From: Gammaproteobacteria bacterium
Lineage (GTDB): Bacteria; Pseudomonadota; Gammaproteobacteria; Steroidobacterales; Steroidobacteraceae
Reading direction: 5' to 3'
NCBI GenBank assembly: GCA_027459765.1
Contig: DAIDHD010000053.1
Coordinates: 19,436 to 83,435 of the forward strand
DNA: 64,000 nucleotides
Part shown: piece by piece, positions 26,934-36,972 of the stretch
Position numbering within the stretch: the stretch's first letter is position 1
How the letters are laid out: each line of letters starts with the position of its first letter
Translations under genes and position numbers: made by a program
The notes under the pieces: model-generated
What the model was told of the DNA's origin: nothing
Databases searched by the model: none
What the model saw: only the letters and a program-made list of their open reading frames with translations

Positions 26934-27573
26934 CGGAGTCCCAGAGCAGGCGTTCGTCGAATGTCTGCGCGGCGAGCATGGTCAGGACCACGACCGCGCA
27001 GAACGCCAGCGCCCCCGTGCCGACGCGCACGTTGGCCAGCGTGCGAAACTGCACCAGGCAGGCGAGCACGGTCACCGCGAACACGTCGAGCATCGACCAG
27101 CGGCCGACGAACTCGACCATGCGATAGAGGCGGCTGCGTGGCGCCGCCGGCGCGGGCGCTCCCAGGGTGGACAGCAGCAGCCATCCCAGGCTGACGAGCT
27201 TCAGGAGCGGGACCACGATGCTCGCGAAGAAAACCAGCAGCGCGAGCGGCCAGGAACCGGCGTGCAGCAGGGCGATCACGCCGCTGAGGATCGTGTCGTC
27301 GTCCTCGCCGAACAGCGTGCGGGTATGCATCACCGGCAGCAGGTTGGCCGGCACGTAGAGGATGGCCGCCGTGAGCAGGAGCGCCGCGCAGACCGAGCGG
27401 CTGCCCGGGCGGCGCTCGTGCAGCGGCGCGTGGCAGCGCGGACAGAGGAGCCGCGCCGCGGCGGCCGCGGCGGCCGGCACGCGCGTTGCCGCGCGGCAGC
27501 GCAGGCAAAGACGCACGCCGAGCCGACGCCCCGTCGCCGGTTGCGCACCCGTCTTTGGCCGCGCACCCGTCAT
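26920..27573 (-). CDS. pqiA: PqiA-like inner-membrane protein, second half
   Basis: 217 residues. Two CxxC pairs (LCLRCRA and LLCPRCHA) form a rubredoxin-like zinc knuckle at residues about 23-47, followed by four TM segments, including VCAALLLTAAILYVPANLLPVM and LLKLVSLGWLLLSTL. The segment LLPVMHTRTLFGEDDDTILSGVIAL is typical of PqiA. In E. coli, PqiA is one chain with two such halves; here the halves are separate genes overlapping by 4 bp. It is the inner-membrane partner of PqiB. Confidence 0.9.
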   Translation of the reverse strand: MTGARPKTGAQPATGRRLGVRLCLRCRAATRVPAAAAAAARLLCPRCHAPLHERRPGSRSVCAALLLTAAILYVPANLLPVMHTRTLFGEDDDTILSGVIALLHAGSWPLALLVFFASIVVPLLKLVSLGWLLLSTLGAPAPAAPRSRLYRMVEFVGRWSMLDVFAVTVLACLVQFRTLANVRVGTGALAFCAVVVLTMLAAQTFDERLLWDSDAAA

Positions 27574-28169
27574 CGGCCGTGCTCCAGCCAGCGCCAGAGC
27601 TGGTCCGGCGGGGCCAGAACGCCGAGCGCCGTGACGATCACCATGAATGCCGAATACGCATAGACCGATATGCCGGGCACGACGTCCGCCACGCCGGCGA
27701 GTTTCACCGCCGCTACCAGCACGCCGAGCACGAACACCTCACTCATGGCCCAGGGGCGAACGGCCGACAACACGGCTACCCAGCGCGCACCGCGCGCCGC
27801 AGGTCCGCCGCGGGGCGCGAGCAGCAGAGCGGCCAAGGCGGCGACCTGTGCGAGCGGCAGCAACACCGTGGTGAGCAGCACCACGGCGGCCAACGCGCCG
27901 TAGCCTTGCTGGAACAAGACCACCGCGGCACCGGTGAGCGTCGCGGCACGGGTCGTGTCCTCCACCCGAAGCGCGATCAGCGGGTACGCCAAGCCGAGCG
28001 CGAGGAGCACGACCGCGCTCGCGCACAAGGCGAGCACCACGTCCCCGTGGACGTCGTGCGTGCGGTAAAGTTCCGCCCGGCAGCGCGTGCAACGGAAGCG
28101 CGCGGCGCCCGCCGGCCGTCGCACGCGGTGTGCGAGATCGCAGGCCGGACACACGATCACCGAAGTCAC
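27570..28169 (-). CDS. pqiA: PqiA-like inner-membrane protein, first half
   Basis: 199 residues. It begins with a zinc knuckle (VCPACDLAHR and FRCTRCRAELYR), then four TM helices (VVLALCASAVVLLALGLAYPLIAL, ALAAVVLLTTVLLPLAQVAAL and others) with RPWAMSEVFVLGVLVAAVKLAG, the PqiA signature region. First gene of the pqi-slt operon. It is divergent from tamA across a 95-bp gap in which I see no strong promoter. Confidence 0.9.
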   Translation of the reverse strand: MTSVIVCPACDLAHRVRRPAGAARFRCTRCRAELYRTHDVHGDVVLALCASAVVLLALGLAYPLIALRVEDTTRAATLTGAAVVLFQQGYGALAAVVLLTTVLLPLAQVAALAALLLAPRGGPAARGARWVAVLSAVRPWAMSEVFVLGVLVAAVKLAGVADVVPGISVYAYSAFMVIVTALGVLAPPDQLWRWLEHGR

Positions 28170-28264
28170 GCCGACGTCGTCCGCTGCGGGGAATGCTTAC
28201 TGCGCATGGCGCCGGGTAATGTAACACTGGAACTACGACGCCGCGTCCGGATGGCCTGAAACGA

Positions 28265-30223
28265 ATGTCCTTGCACAGCACGCGCCGTGGGCCGCCGCGC
28301 GGCGCCCGTCCCTGGCTCGCGTCGCTCGCGCTCTGCGCCGCCGCGACCGTGCACGGCGCCGACTCCGTGCCTTATCGAGTCGAACTCGCCACCACCGGCG
28401 ACGCGGCGCTCGACACGACGCTCGCCGCGTCGTCGGAGCTCGAGTCGTTGCGGCAATCGGCGCCGGTGAGTCCGTTCGGGCTGATCGCGCGAGCGCGCGG
28501 CGACGGCGCGCGCTTCAAGACCGTTCTGGAGAGCTTCGGGTACTACCAGTCGACCGTGAGCGTGCAGATCGATGGCCGTGCGCTCTCGGATCTCGACCTG
28601 CCGCAGGCGCTGGCGGAGCTGCCCCGCGGCCGGGAGGCGAAAATCCAGGCGCGCTTCACGCTCGGGCCGCTCTACCGGCTGGGCAAGATCGAGGTCAGCG
28701 GCGACCTGCCGCCGCAGGCGAGCGCCGCGCTCGGTCTCGCCACCGGCGACCCGGCGGTAGCGTCGGCCGTGCTCGCCGCCGGAAGGAGACTCGAGGACCA
28801 CCTGCAGGCCGAAGGCTACGCTTTCGCCCGGGTGGACCCGCCGGTGGCCTACGAGGACGCCACCCAGCCCCTGCTCGACCTGTCCTTCCACGCCGTCACC
28901 GGCGCGAAGGTGCCCATCGGCAGCGTCGCCATCGTCGGATTGAAGCGCGTCCGGGAGGACGTCGCGCGGCGCAGCCTGCGGTTGCGCACCGGGCAGCCCT
29001 TCAGTCCGGCGGCGGTCGAGAACGCGCGCCGCGATCTGCTCGCGCTCGGGCCATTCGGCGCGGTGAGCGTACGCCTCGGCGAGCGCGTCGACGACACCGG
29101 CGGCGTGCCCGTGACCTTCCGGGTGCGCGAGCGTCCCAGGCACGCCGTCAGCCTGAACGCCGCCTATTCGTCCGACCTCGGCGGCAGCGGCGGCGTGACC
29201 TGGACCGATCGCACCGTCTTCGGCGGCGCCGGGCAGTTGAGCGTGGCGGCGTCGGTGCTCAATTACGGTGGCAATGCGAGCACTGCGGTGGGTTACGATG
29301 ACAGCGTCAAGTTGTTGTTGCCGGATTTCCTCGCTCACGACCAGTCCCTGCAGGTCGCGGTCGGCGCGATCAAGCAGTCGTTGCAGGCCTACGATCAGAC
29401 CGCCCGCTCGGCCGGGCTCACCCTGACGCGCAAGCTGTCGAACGTGTGGAGCGCGAGTGCCGGCGCCTCGATCACCGACGAGCAGATCCGCCAGGCGGCC
29501 GTCGACTCGGGCGGCAACACGCCGTCACCGGGCGGCACCACGAGCGCGCAACCGCAGTACGCGGTGCGCAATTACACGCTGCTCGCGGCGCCATTGAGCG
29601 TGAGCTACGATTCGACCAACCTCGGCTCGCCGCTCGACGATCCCACCCACGGCATGCGCGACTCCTTGAGCGTGGCGCCGACGCGCGCGCTGGGCCACCC
29701 GAACTCCACCTTCATCGTGAGTCAGCTGAAGCTCGCCGACTACCTCGACGTGGGACGTTGGTTCGACCAGCCCGGGCGCACGGTGCTCGCGAGCCGTCTG
29801 CTCGCCGGGCGCGCCGAGGGCGCCGGTGAACTGAGCCTGCCGCCCGATCAGCGCTTCTACGGCGGTGGTAGCGGCACGATTCGCGGCTTTCGCTATCAGT
29901 CGGTCGGACCGGTGTTCGTCAGCCCGCCCGCGCCCGCATCCCTGGCCGGCCTGCCGATCGGCGGCACTGCCATCGTGGCGGCCTCGCTGGAACTGCGTCA
30001 GCGCATCCTCGGCAACTGGGGCGCCGCCGCGTTCGTCGACGCCGGCGAGGTCAGTGCGAGCTTGAGGCCGCTACCCAGCACGCTGCGCATCGGCGCCGGC
30101 GCGGGGGTGCGCTACTACACGCCCATCGGTCCCGTGCGCCTTGACGTCGCGGTGCCGACGCGGCGTTTCGGTCCCAACCAGGACAACTTCGAGATCTACA
30201 TCGGTCTCGGGCAGGCGTTTTGA
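28265..30223 (+). CDS. tamA: TamA, outer-membrane translocation and assembly module
   Basis: 652 residues. Signal peptide (SLALCAAATVHGA), three POTRA-like domains (about residues 35-280), including RFTLGPLYRLGKIEVSG and GLKRVREDVARRSLRLRTGQPF, and a BamA/Omp85-type barrel ending GVRYYTPIGPVRLDVAVPTRRFG...FEIYIGLGQAF with a C-terminal Phe. The barrel contains RFYGGGSGTIRGFRYQSVGP, the L6 loop with the conserved VRG(F/Y) type motif (IRGF). With TamB it helps insert some outer-membrane proteins and has a role in lipid transport. Stop and tamB start overlap (TGATG). Confidence 0.93.
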   Translation: MSLHSTRRGPPRGARPWLASLALCAAATVHGADSVPYRVELATTGDAALDTTLAASSELESLRQSAPVSPFGLIARARGDGARFKTVLESFGYYQSTVSVQIDGRALSDLDLPQALAELPRGREAKIQARFTLGPLYRLGKIEVSGDLPPQASAALGLATGDPAVASAVLAAGRRLEDHLQAEGYAFARVDPPVAYEDATQPLLDLSFHAVTGAKVPIGSVAIVGLKRVREDVARRSLRLRTGQPFSPAAVENARRDLLALGPFGAVSVRLGERVDDTGGVPVTFRVRERPRHAVSLNAAYSSDLGGSGGVTWTDRTVFGGAGQLSVAASVLNYGGNASTAVGYDDSVKLLLPDFLAHDQSLQVAVGAIKQSLQAYDQTARSAGLTLTRKLSNVWSASAGASITDEQIRQAAVDSGGNTPSPGGTTSAQPQYAVRNYTLLAAPLSVSYDSTNLGSPLDDPTHGMRDSLSVAPTRALGHPNSTFIVSQLKLADYLDVGRWFDQPGRTVLASRLLAGRAEGAGELSLPPDQRFYGGGSGTIRGFRYQSVGPVFVSPPAPASLAGLPIGGTAIVAASLELRQRILGNWGAAAFVDAGEVSASLRPLPSTLRIGAGAGVRYYTPIGPVRLDVAVPTRRFGPNQDNFEIYIGLGQAF

Positions 30224-33200
30224 TGCGCCGGTTCGCGCGCCTCACGGCATGGGTTGCGGTTGCCACGGCGACACTCGCGGCGCTGCTGCTCGCGGCCGCC
30301 TGGCTGCTGCTGGGCACCGACACCGGGCGGACGGCGCTCGAGCGCGCGGTCGACCGTGGCAGTGGCGGGTACGTGCGGCTCGCGGGACTCGGCGGGCGAT
30401 TCCCGCGACACCTGACGCTCGAGAGGTTGATGATCAGCGATGCACGCGGTGTCTGGCTGACCGCCGAGCGAATCGATCTGACCTGGTCGCCGTGGGGACT
30501 GGTCTCGCGCCGCATCGAGATCGACCGGCTGCGTGTGCAACGCCTGCGGATCGAGCGTGCACCCGCGTCCGGCACCACCGCCGGTGGGGGCGTCTCGCCT
30601 CACGTCGAGGTGGCCGATGCCGAGATCCGGTCGCTCGAACTTGGCGCCGCGCTGGTCGGGCGGCAGGCGCTGTTGCGGGTCGCCGGCGCGGCGCGGCTGC
30701 GCTCGCTCGAGGACGGGGACGCGCGACTCGAGGCGACGCGCCTCGACGCACCCGGCGATTACCGGTTGACGCTGCGGGTGGATCCGACCCGCCTGGACGC
30801 AGCGTTGCGGGTCGCCGAGCCCGCGGCGGGACCGCTGCAGACCCTGCTCGGAATGCCCGGTCTCGGCGCGCTGCACGCCGCCGCGGGCGTGGCCGGACCG
30901 CGCACCGCGGCCCGCGTCGTGGCGGATCTGGATGCCGGCAGCGCGCGTGCGCATGCCGGCGGTACGGTGGATCTCGCTGCACGGCGCATGGATCTCGACG
31001 TGAAGGTCGACTCCGGTGCGCAGCGACCGAATGCGTCCTTCGCCTGGCGTTTCTTAAGCGCCCGCCTGCGACTGCACGGCCGCTGGCGCGCGCCGGATGC
31101 CGACGGGGTGGTCGAGTTGCGCGGACTCGAGCTCGCCGGCGGCACCGCCGCCGACACCGTGCATGCCGACCTGCGGGGCGGCGGCGGCACCCTGGCCGCG
31201 CAGGCACGGATCGAGGGCCTGCGCGTTGCCGGTCCGCAGCCGCTGTTATTCGCGCGTGCTCCGCTCACCGTGCGGCTCGACTGGCAGCTCGACGCCGTCG
31301 GCCGCCCGCTGCGAGCCGAGCTGAGCCACCCCCTGGTGGCGGCCACGCTGCGTGCGGTGACGGCGGCACCTCGAAGCGTGGAAGTCGATGCCTCCTTGCC
31401 GGACCTCGCGCCGCTTGGCGCATTCCTGGCGCAGGACGCGCGCGGCTCGGCCTCGCTGCATGCCCACATCGATGAGTCCGCGCGCGGCTGGCGCTTCGCG
31501 GCCAATGCGCAAGCGCGGTTGAGCGGCACCGCGGCCTGGGTCGCGCCGCTCGGGGGTCGCGTCCGCGTGCAGGTGGAGGGCGAGAGCGAGTCCGACGTGG
31601 TGCGCCTCGACCGCGCGCAGTTGCTCGTACCCGCCGGCTCGCTCAGCATCGCCGGTGCGCTCATGCCGCGGGAACGCAGGGTCGACGCGAGCTGGCAGCT
31701 GACGCTCGCGGATCTCGCGCGATTCACGCCTGCGCTCGCCGGCACCGCCGAGGCGAGCGGTCGACTGCGCGGCGCCTTCGATGCACTGCAGATCGATGCG
31801 CGCCTCGCCGCCACCGCATCCGTGCACGGCTCGCCGCCGGGAAAATTGACCGCGACCGCAGGTCTGCGCGGCTGGCCGCGCGACCCGAGCGCGCAGGTCA
31901 CGGTGGGTGGCGTGCTCGACGAGGCGCCTTTCGACCTCGACCTCGCGCTGCAGCGCTCCGGCGGCCGGACGCTGCGTCTGGCCGTTCGCCGTGCGCAGTG
32001 GAAGAGCGCCGAGGTCGCGGGCGACCTCGATCTGGATTCCAGCCTCGAGCATCCGCGTGGCCGGTTGCACCTGCAGATCGGCCGCCTCGCCGATCTGCGC
32101 CAGGTCACCGGCGCCGAACTCGAGGGCGTCGTCGACGGCGACCTCGCGTTCACACCGGGCGCCGGCGGCACCGACGTCGCGCTACGCGTGGCGGCCCGCG
32201 ACGTCGCCGCTGGCGGATTGCACGGCGCCGCGCAGGTCACCGCCGCCGGCAGGCTGCCGCGCCTCGCCGTCGGCTTCGCGGCGCAGTCACCGGCGCTGTT
32301 CGGTGCCGCGGCGGCGCTCACCGGCCACGGCACGGTGGACGTGGCGAGTCGCGAACTGCGCCTCGCGCAAGCCGAATTCGACCTGCGCAAAGAGTCGGTG
32401 CGCCTGGAGCGGCCCGTGAACGTATCGGTCGCGCAGGGCGTGCAGATCGATTCGCTGGTATTGCGCGCGGGGACGGCGCGCTTGTCGATCGCCGGACGGC
32501 TGACACCGAGCCTCGATGCAAGCGTCGCGCTCGACGGCGTGCACGCCGATTTGATCGACGCCTTTCTGCCGGGCGTGGTGAGGACCGTCACGGTGAGCGG
32601 GGATGCGCGCCTGACCGGTACCGCGAGCGCGCCTACCGGCGCGGTCCACCTCGACGCCGCGGGCCTGCGGTTCGCGGGCGAGGCGGGGGAGGGGCTGCCG
32701 CCGGCGCAACTCGCGTTGCACGCCGAATTGGCCGGCGACGCGACCGCGCTCGACGCGCGTCTGCGCACCGCCGACGGCTCGGAACTCGCGCTCGACGGGC
32801 ATCTGCCCTGGCGCAGCGGCGCCGACCTCGACCTCAAGTTGCACGGCGCCGCGGACCTGAAGCTCGCCAACGCCTGGCTGGAGGCCGGCGGCCTGCGGGT
32901 CGACGGGCGGCTCGGCGTCGACGCGACGCTGACGGGCCAGTGGCAGGCGCCGGTTCTCGGCGGGAATTTCACCCTGACCGACGGCGATTTTCGCGATTAC
33001 GGGCGAGGCGTCGAGTTCTCGCACGTCAGCGCCGTGCTCACCGCGGCCGACAGGACGCTCACCATCCGGCAGTGTTCGGCCAATGCCGCGGCCGGCACCG
33101 TCACGCTCGCCGGCAGTCTCGGCGTGCTCGAACCCGGCATGCCGCTCGACGTGGTGATCAAGGCGCGCAAGGCTCAACCGGTGGCGAGCGCGATCGTCAC

Positions 33201-34158
33201 CAGCACGCTGGATGCGGATCTGACCGTGCGCGGCCGATTGCGCGAACGCATCGACGTCGCCGGCACGATCACGCTCGACCGCACGCTGATCGGCATTCCC
33301 AATTCCCTGCCGCCCAACGTCGCGGTGCTGGACGTGCGCCGGCGCGGCACGGCGACCGCGCACGCCGTCAATCCGCTCGTCATCGGCTTGGATCTGCGGG
33401 TGTCGGCGCCGCGGGAAGTCCTGGTGCAGGGCCGCGGCCTCGACGCCGAGCTCAGTGGCCAGCTACGCATTCGCGGCACCGCCGATGAGCCTGCGGTCGG
33501 CGGAGGTTTCGACCTGCAGCGCGGCAGCTTCACGCTCGCCGGGCGACGGCTCGACATCACGTCGGGTCGCGTCGGCTTCGACGGCGCCGGACTGCGCCGG
33601 CGGATCGATCCGACGCTCGACTTCACCGCGCAGGTGGCCCTCAGCGACACCACCGCCAAGCTGGTGATCACCGGGCACGCGGACTCGCCCCAATTCTCGC
33701 TCACCAGCGCGCCCACCGTGCTGCCGCCCGACGAGATCATGTGCCGCCTGCTGTTCGGACAGTGCGCGGCCCAGCCGACCGCGTTGCAGGCGGCGCAGAT
33801 CGGCGCGGCCCTCGCCACCATGAGCGGAATCGGCGACGGCTCGCTCAATCCGCTGGTGCGGCTGCAGCGCAGTCTCGGCCTGGATCGGCTGTCGGTCGGT
33901 TCCGCGAGTCCGGTCACCGGATCGCCCGGCGAGTCGAGCGGCGCCGCCATCCAGGCGGGACGCTATGTGACCCGCCGCATCTACGTGCAGGGCACCCAGA
34001 GCACCACGGGCAACTCGCAGGTGGAGGTCGACGTCGACCTGACCAAGCACCTGCAACTCAAGACGCGGCTCGGCAACGGCACCGCGGTCACTCAGGGGAC
34101 CACGCCGGAGAACGACCCGGGCAGCAGCATCGGACTCTCATACACCTTCGAGTATTGA
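30223..34158 (+). CDS. tamB: TamB, AsmA-like periplasmic bridge protein
   Basis: 1311 residues from ATG 30223, overlapping the tamA TGA by one base. One N-terminal TM anchor (LTAWVAVATATLAALLLAAAWLLL) is followed by very long beta-rich repeats forming the hydrophobic groove, and the C-terminal TamB (DUF490) domain. That domain shows GSFTLAGRRLDITSGRVGFDG, PTLDFTAQVALSDTTAKLVITG and LPPDEIMCRLLFGQ, and ends in SSIGLSYTFEY. The protein spans the periplasm, partners TamA and is implicated in anterograde phospholipid transport. Length is normal. It converges with clcA (13-bp gap). Confidence 0.93.
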   Translation: MRRFARLTAWVAVATATLAALLLAAAWLLLGTDTGRTALERAVDRGSGGYVRLAGLGGRFPRHLTLERLMISDARGVWLTAERIDLTWSPWGLVSRRIEIDRLRVQRLRIERAPASGTTAGGGVSPHVEVADAEIRSLELGAALVGRQALLRVAGAARLRSLEDGDARLEATRLDAPGDYRLTLRVDPTRLDAALRVAEPAAGPLQTLLGMPGLGALHAAAGVAGPRTAARVVADLDAGSARAHAGGTVDLAARRMDLDVKVDSGAQRPNASFAWRFLSARLRLHGRWRAPDADGVVELRGLELAGGTAADTVHADLRGGGGTLAAQARIEGLRVAGPQPLLFARAPLTVRLDWQLDAVGRPLRAELSHPLVAATLRAVTAAPRSVEVDASLPDLAPLGAFLAQDARGSASLHAHIDESARGWRFAANAQARLSGTAAWVAPLGGRVRVQVEGESESDVVRLDRAQLLVPAGSLSIAGALMPRERRVDASWQLTLADLARFTPALAGTAEASGRLRGAFDALQIDARLAATASVHGSPPGKLTATAGLRGWPRDPSAQVTVGGVLDEAPFDLDLALQRSGGRTLRLAVRRAQWKSAEVAGDLDLDSSLEHPRGRLHLQIGRLADLRQVTGAELEGVVDGDLAFTPGAGGTDVALRVAARDVAAGGLHGAAQVTAAGRLPRLAVGFAAQSPALFGAAAALTGHGTVDVASRELRLAQAEFDLRKESVRLERPVNVSVAQGVQIDSLVLRAGTARLSIAGRLTPSLDASVALDGVHADLIDAFLPGVVRTVTVSGDARLTGTASAPTGAVHLDAAGLRFAGEAGEGLPPAQLALHAELAGDATALDARLRTADGSELALDGHLPWRSGADLDLKLHGAADLKLANAWLEAGGLRVDGRLGVDATLTGQWQAPVLGGNFTLTDGDFRDYGRGVEFSHVSAVLTAADRTLTIRQCSANAAAGTVTLAGSLGVLEPGMPLDVVIKARKAQPVASAIVTSTLDADLTVRGRLRERIDVAGTITLDRTLIGIPNSLPPNVAVLDVRRRGTATAHAVNPLVIGLDLRVSAPREVLVQGRGLDAELSGQLRIRGTADEPAVGGGFDLQRGSFTLAGRRLDITSGRVGFDGAGLRRRIDPTLDFTAQVALSDTTAKLVITGHADSPQFSLTSAPTVLPPDEIMCRLLFGQCAAQPTALQAAQIGAALATMSGIGDGSLNPLVRLQRSLGLDRLSVGSASPVTGSPGESSGAAIQAGRYVTRRIYVQGTQSTTGNSQVEVDVDLTKHLQLKTRLGNGTAVTQGTTPENDPGSSIGLSYTFEY

Positions 34159-34171
34159 TGCGCGCCTCGAG

Positions 34172-35443
34172 TCACTGACGGTAACGATCCGCCAGGCTCT
34201 GATAGAGCGGCGGGGTGAGCAGCTTCGAGAGCGCCGTGGCGACCGCCGCGGTGATCATCAGCGGCAGCACCATCGCGTGTTGCGCGGTCATTTCCATGAC
34301 GATCACGAGCGAGGTGAGCGGCGCCTGCGTGACGCCAGCGAGGAAGCCGCACATCCCGAGGATGGCGAAGGGCACGGCCGAGGTCTGGCCGAGCAGATCG
34401 GCGAGCCACTGGCCGAGACCCGCGCCCACCGACAGCGACGGCGCCAGCAGCCCGGCCGGAATGCCGCTCAAATAGGACAGCCAGGTGGCGGCGGCCCGCG
34501 CGGGCGCGTAGATGCCGGGCAGATGCGCGTGCCCCTCGAGCACGGAGCGCGCCTCGGCATAACCCGTGCCGTAGGTCAGTCCGCCGCTGACGGCGCCGAG
34601 GGCGGCGACCGCCAGACCGCACAGACCGGCGAACATCGCCGGTCGCTCGCGGCGCAGTCGTCCGAGCGCGCCGGGCAGGCTTACGACGGTTGCCAGGGTC
34701 AGGCGGCTGAATGCGCCGCCCGCGAGCCCGCAGACGAGCACGAGCACGATCAGCGCCGGGGTCAGCCCGTGGTTCGTCAGGGTCACCGACGGCTGGCCGA
34801 AGTAGGTGTAGTCGCCGATGAGCGCGATGGCCACCACGCCGGAGAGGATGACCGCGGCGAGCATGGTGCCGCTGGCGCGCTCCTCGAACGATCGCGCCAG
34901 CTCCTCGATGGCGAACACGATGCCCGCGAGCGGCGTGTTGAAGGCGGCTGCGACCCCGGCGGCGCCGCCGGCGAGCACCAGCGCGCGCCGGTGGGCGTCG
35001 GTGCGCCGATGTTGCATGAAGCGCCAAGCGCCGTTGACGATCACGGCGCCGACGTGAACCGTCGGGCCTTCGCGTCCGATCGAACCACCGCAGAGCAGCC
35101 CCGCGGCGGCGAGCGCCACCCTTCCGACCACCACCAGGGGCCGGAGGATGCGCAGTCCCTCGGCGCCCGAGTCCGAACGCAACGCGAAGATCGTCTGCGG
35201 GATGCCGCTGCCCTCGGCGCCGCGGAAGAACCGCTGCGTCAGCCAGGCTATGCAGAAAAAGCCCAGCGGCGCGGTGAGCCACGGCCACAACGACGAATGC
35301 GTCACCAGCCGGCGCAGCAGACCCTGGGAGAGATCGGCGAGCTCGGCGAAACCGACCGCCGCGATTCCGACCACCGCCGCGCCGCCCCACAGCAGGACGC
35401 GATCGCGCCAGCGCGCGAGAGAAAGCAGCTTACTCATCACCAT
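34172..35443 (-). CDS. ClC-family chloride channel or H+/Cl- antiporter
   Basis: 423 residues, about ten hydrophobic helices. The ClC signatures are present: GSGIPQT (usually GSGIPE), GREGPTVHVGA with the gating Glu, FNTPLAGIVFAIEEL, which keeps the internal proton glutamate of ClcA-type antiporters, and GIPAGLLAPSLSVGAGLG. No C-terminal CBS domains. The two glutamates suggest proton-coupled exchange rather than a channel, possibly in acid or osmotic response (inference). Start at ATG 35443 or ATG 35437; no clear Shine-Dalgarno. Confidence 0.9.
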   Translation of the reverse strand: MVMSKLLSLARWRDRVLLWGGAAVVGIAAVGFAELADLSQGLLRRLVTHSSLWPWLTAPLGFFCIAWLTQRFFRGAEGSGIPQTIFALRSDSGAEGLRILRPLVVVGRVALAAAGLLCGGSIGREGPTVHVGAVIVNGAWRFMQHRRTDAHRRALVLAGGAAGVAAAFNTPLAGIVFAIEELARSFEERASGTMLAAVILSGVVAIALIGDYTYFGQPSVTLTNHGLTPALIVLVLVCGLAGGAFSRLTLATVVSLPGALGRLRRERPAMFAGLCGLAVAALGAVSGGLTYGTGYAEARSVLEGHAHLPGIYAPARAAATWLSYLSGIPAGLLAPSLSVGAGLGQWLADLLGQTSAVPFAILGMCGFLAGVTQAPLTSLVIVMEMTAQHAMVLPLMITAAVATALSKLLTPPLYQSLADRYRQ

Positions 35444-35514
35444 GGGCACAAGGATAAAGGAGTCGGTGCGGCGGACGCCTCGATCGGGACCTAAAAATCG
35501 CGTAACGTGCGCCC

Positions 35515-36939
35515 ATGCGAGTCGGCACGCGGCGCGAATTCGTCGAACGACGTTCCATCGACTACGTGCCCATCGCGGAGCGGCGCGGCAAGGTGTGGCA
35601 CCTCTGGCCGGTGTGGTTCGCGGGCGGGGCCCACCTCGCCACCGTCGCGACCGGCGTGGTCGGCCCCGCCCTCGGCGGCTCGCTCGGCTGGATGGCGGTC
35701 GCGGTCGTGCTCGGCACGGCCTTCGGCACCTTCTTCATGGCCTTTCACGCCACCCAGGGGCCGCAGCTCGGCCTGCCGCAGATGATCCAGTCCCGGCCGC
35801 AGTTCGGGCACCGCGGTGCGCTGCTGGTTTGGGCGGTGGCGCTGATCGCCTACGTCGGTTTCAATGCCTTCAACCAGATCCTCGCCGCCCAGACCCTCGC
35901 CACCGTGTTCGCCGCGCCGGCGACGATCACCATGCTGCCGTTCGCGCTGCTCGCCGCCGCGCTCGCGATCGCTGGCTACGATCTCATCCACGTGACCCAG
36001 CGCGGCGTGGCGTACGCGACGATCGCGGGATTTCTGCTGTTCTCCGGCGCCGTGCTGGCGCACCCGCCCTGGCGTGGCGGTGCTGCGGTGTTCGGTCCCT
36101 TTCTGCCGGTGCCGTTCCTGGCGCAGTGCTTCGCGGCGGCCTCCTATCAGCTCGCCTGGTCCATCTACGTCTCGGACTACTCTCGCTATCTGCCGCCGAA
36201 CGTCGGCGTGGGCGCGTCCTTCTGGTTCACCTACGTCGGCGCCTTCCTCGGCGGCGCATGGACCATGCTCATCGGCACGCTGACGGCCGCCTTGCACCCG
36301 ACGCTCGACGTGGCGGCTGCGCTGCGTGCCACGGCCGACACGGTGCTGCCGCACTCCGGCGTGCCGCTGCTGCTGTGCGCGATGCTCGGCCTGGTCACGA
36401 TCACCAGCCTGAACGCCTACGGCGCGTCGCTCACGACGCTGAGCATCGCCGATTCGTTCCGGCCGCTGCGCCCGACCTTCGCCAAGCGCGCGGCGACGCT
36501 GCTGGCGTGGACGCTGGTCTCGACGCTGGTGGCGCTCGCGTCGAGCAAGCGCTTCATCGACGCCTTCGGCGAGTTCCTCTCGCTGCTGCTGTACCTGCTG
36601 ACGCCCTGGACGGCGATCAACCTCGTGGACTTCTACCTGGTGCGGCGCGGTCACTACTCGGTGCGCGAGATATTCAATCCGCGCGGGATGTACGGCCGCT
36701 GGAGCTGGCGGGGCATACTGGCCTACGCGGCAGGTTTCGTCGCGATGATCCCGTTCTTCAGCACCGAGTCCTACAAGGGATACGTCGCGCGCGCACTCGG
36801 CGGCGCCGATCTCGCCATGCTCGTCGGCCTGCCGGTCGCGGCCATCGTCTACCTCGCGGCCTGCCGGTCACTGGACCTCGAGCGCGAGCGCGCACTCGCC
36901 CGCGCTGCCGACGTAGACCTCGATCCAGACCAACCGTAG
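35515..36939 (+). CDS. NCS1-family permease (purine-cytosine permease type)
   Basis: 474 residues, about 12 TM helices. N-terminal RSIDYVPIAERRGKVWHLWPVWFAGGAHLAT, then LGTAFGTFFMAFHATQGPQLGLPQMIQSRPQFG, match the cytosine/purine/hydantoin/thiamine-precursor transporters of NCS1; YVSDYSRYLP is another family hallmark. A sodium- or proton-coupled importer of a nucleobase-like compound. No catabolic gene lies beside it; the next plus-strand gene is a TonB-dependent receptor, which could bring the same compound through the outer membrane (speculative). A striking palindrome follows 35 bp after the stop. Confidence 0.87.
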   Translation: MRVGTRREFVERRSIDYVPIAERRGKVWHLWPVWFAGGAHLATVATGVVGPALGGSLGWMAVAVVLGTAFGTFFMAFHATQGPQLGLPQMIQSRPQFGHRGALLVWAVALIAYVGFNAFNQILAAQTLATVFAAPATITMLPFALLAAALAIAGYDLIHVTQRGVAYATIAGFLLFSGAVLAHPPWRGGAAVFGPFLPVPFLAQCFAAASYQLAWSIYVSDYSRYLPPNVGVGASFWFTYVGAFLGGAWTMLIGTLTAALHPTLDVAAALRATADTVLPHSGVPLLLCAMLGLVTITSLNAYGASLTTLSIADSFRPLRPTFAKRAATLLAWTLVSTLVALASSKRFIDAFGEFLSLLLYLLTPWTAINLVDFYLVRRGHYSVREIFNPRGMYGRWSWRGILAYAAGFVAMIPFFSTESYKGYVARALGGADLAMLVGLPVAAIVYLAACRSLDLERERALARAADVDLDPDQP

Positions 36940-36972
36940 TCGGATACGGACGTCGAGCGCGCAGGCGCTGAT

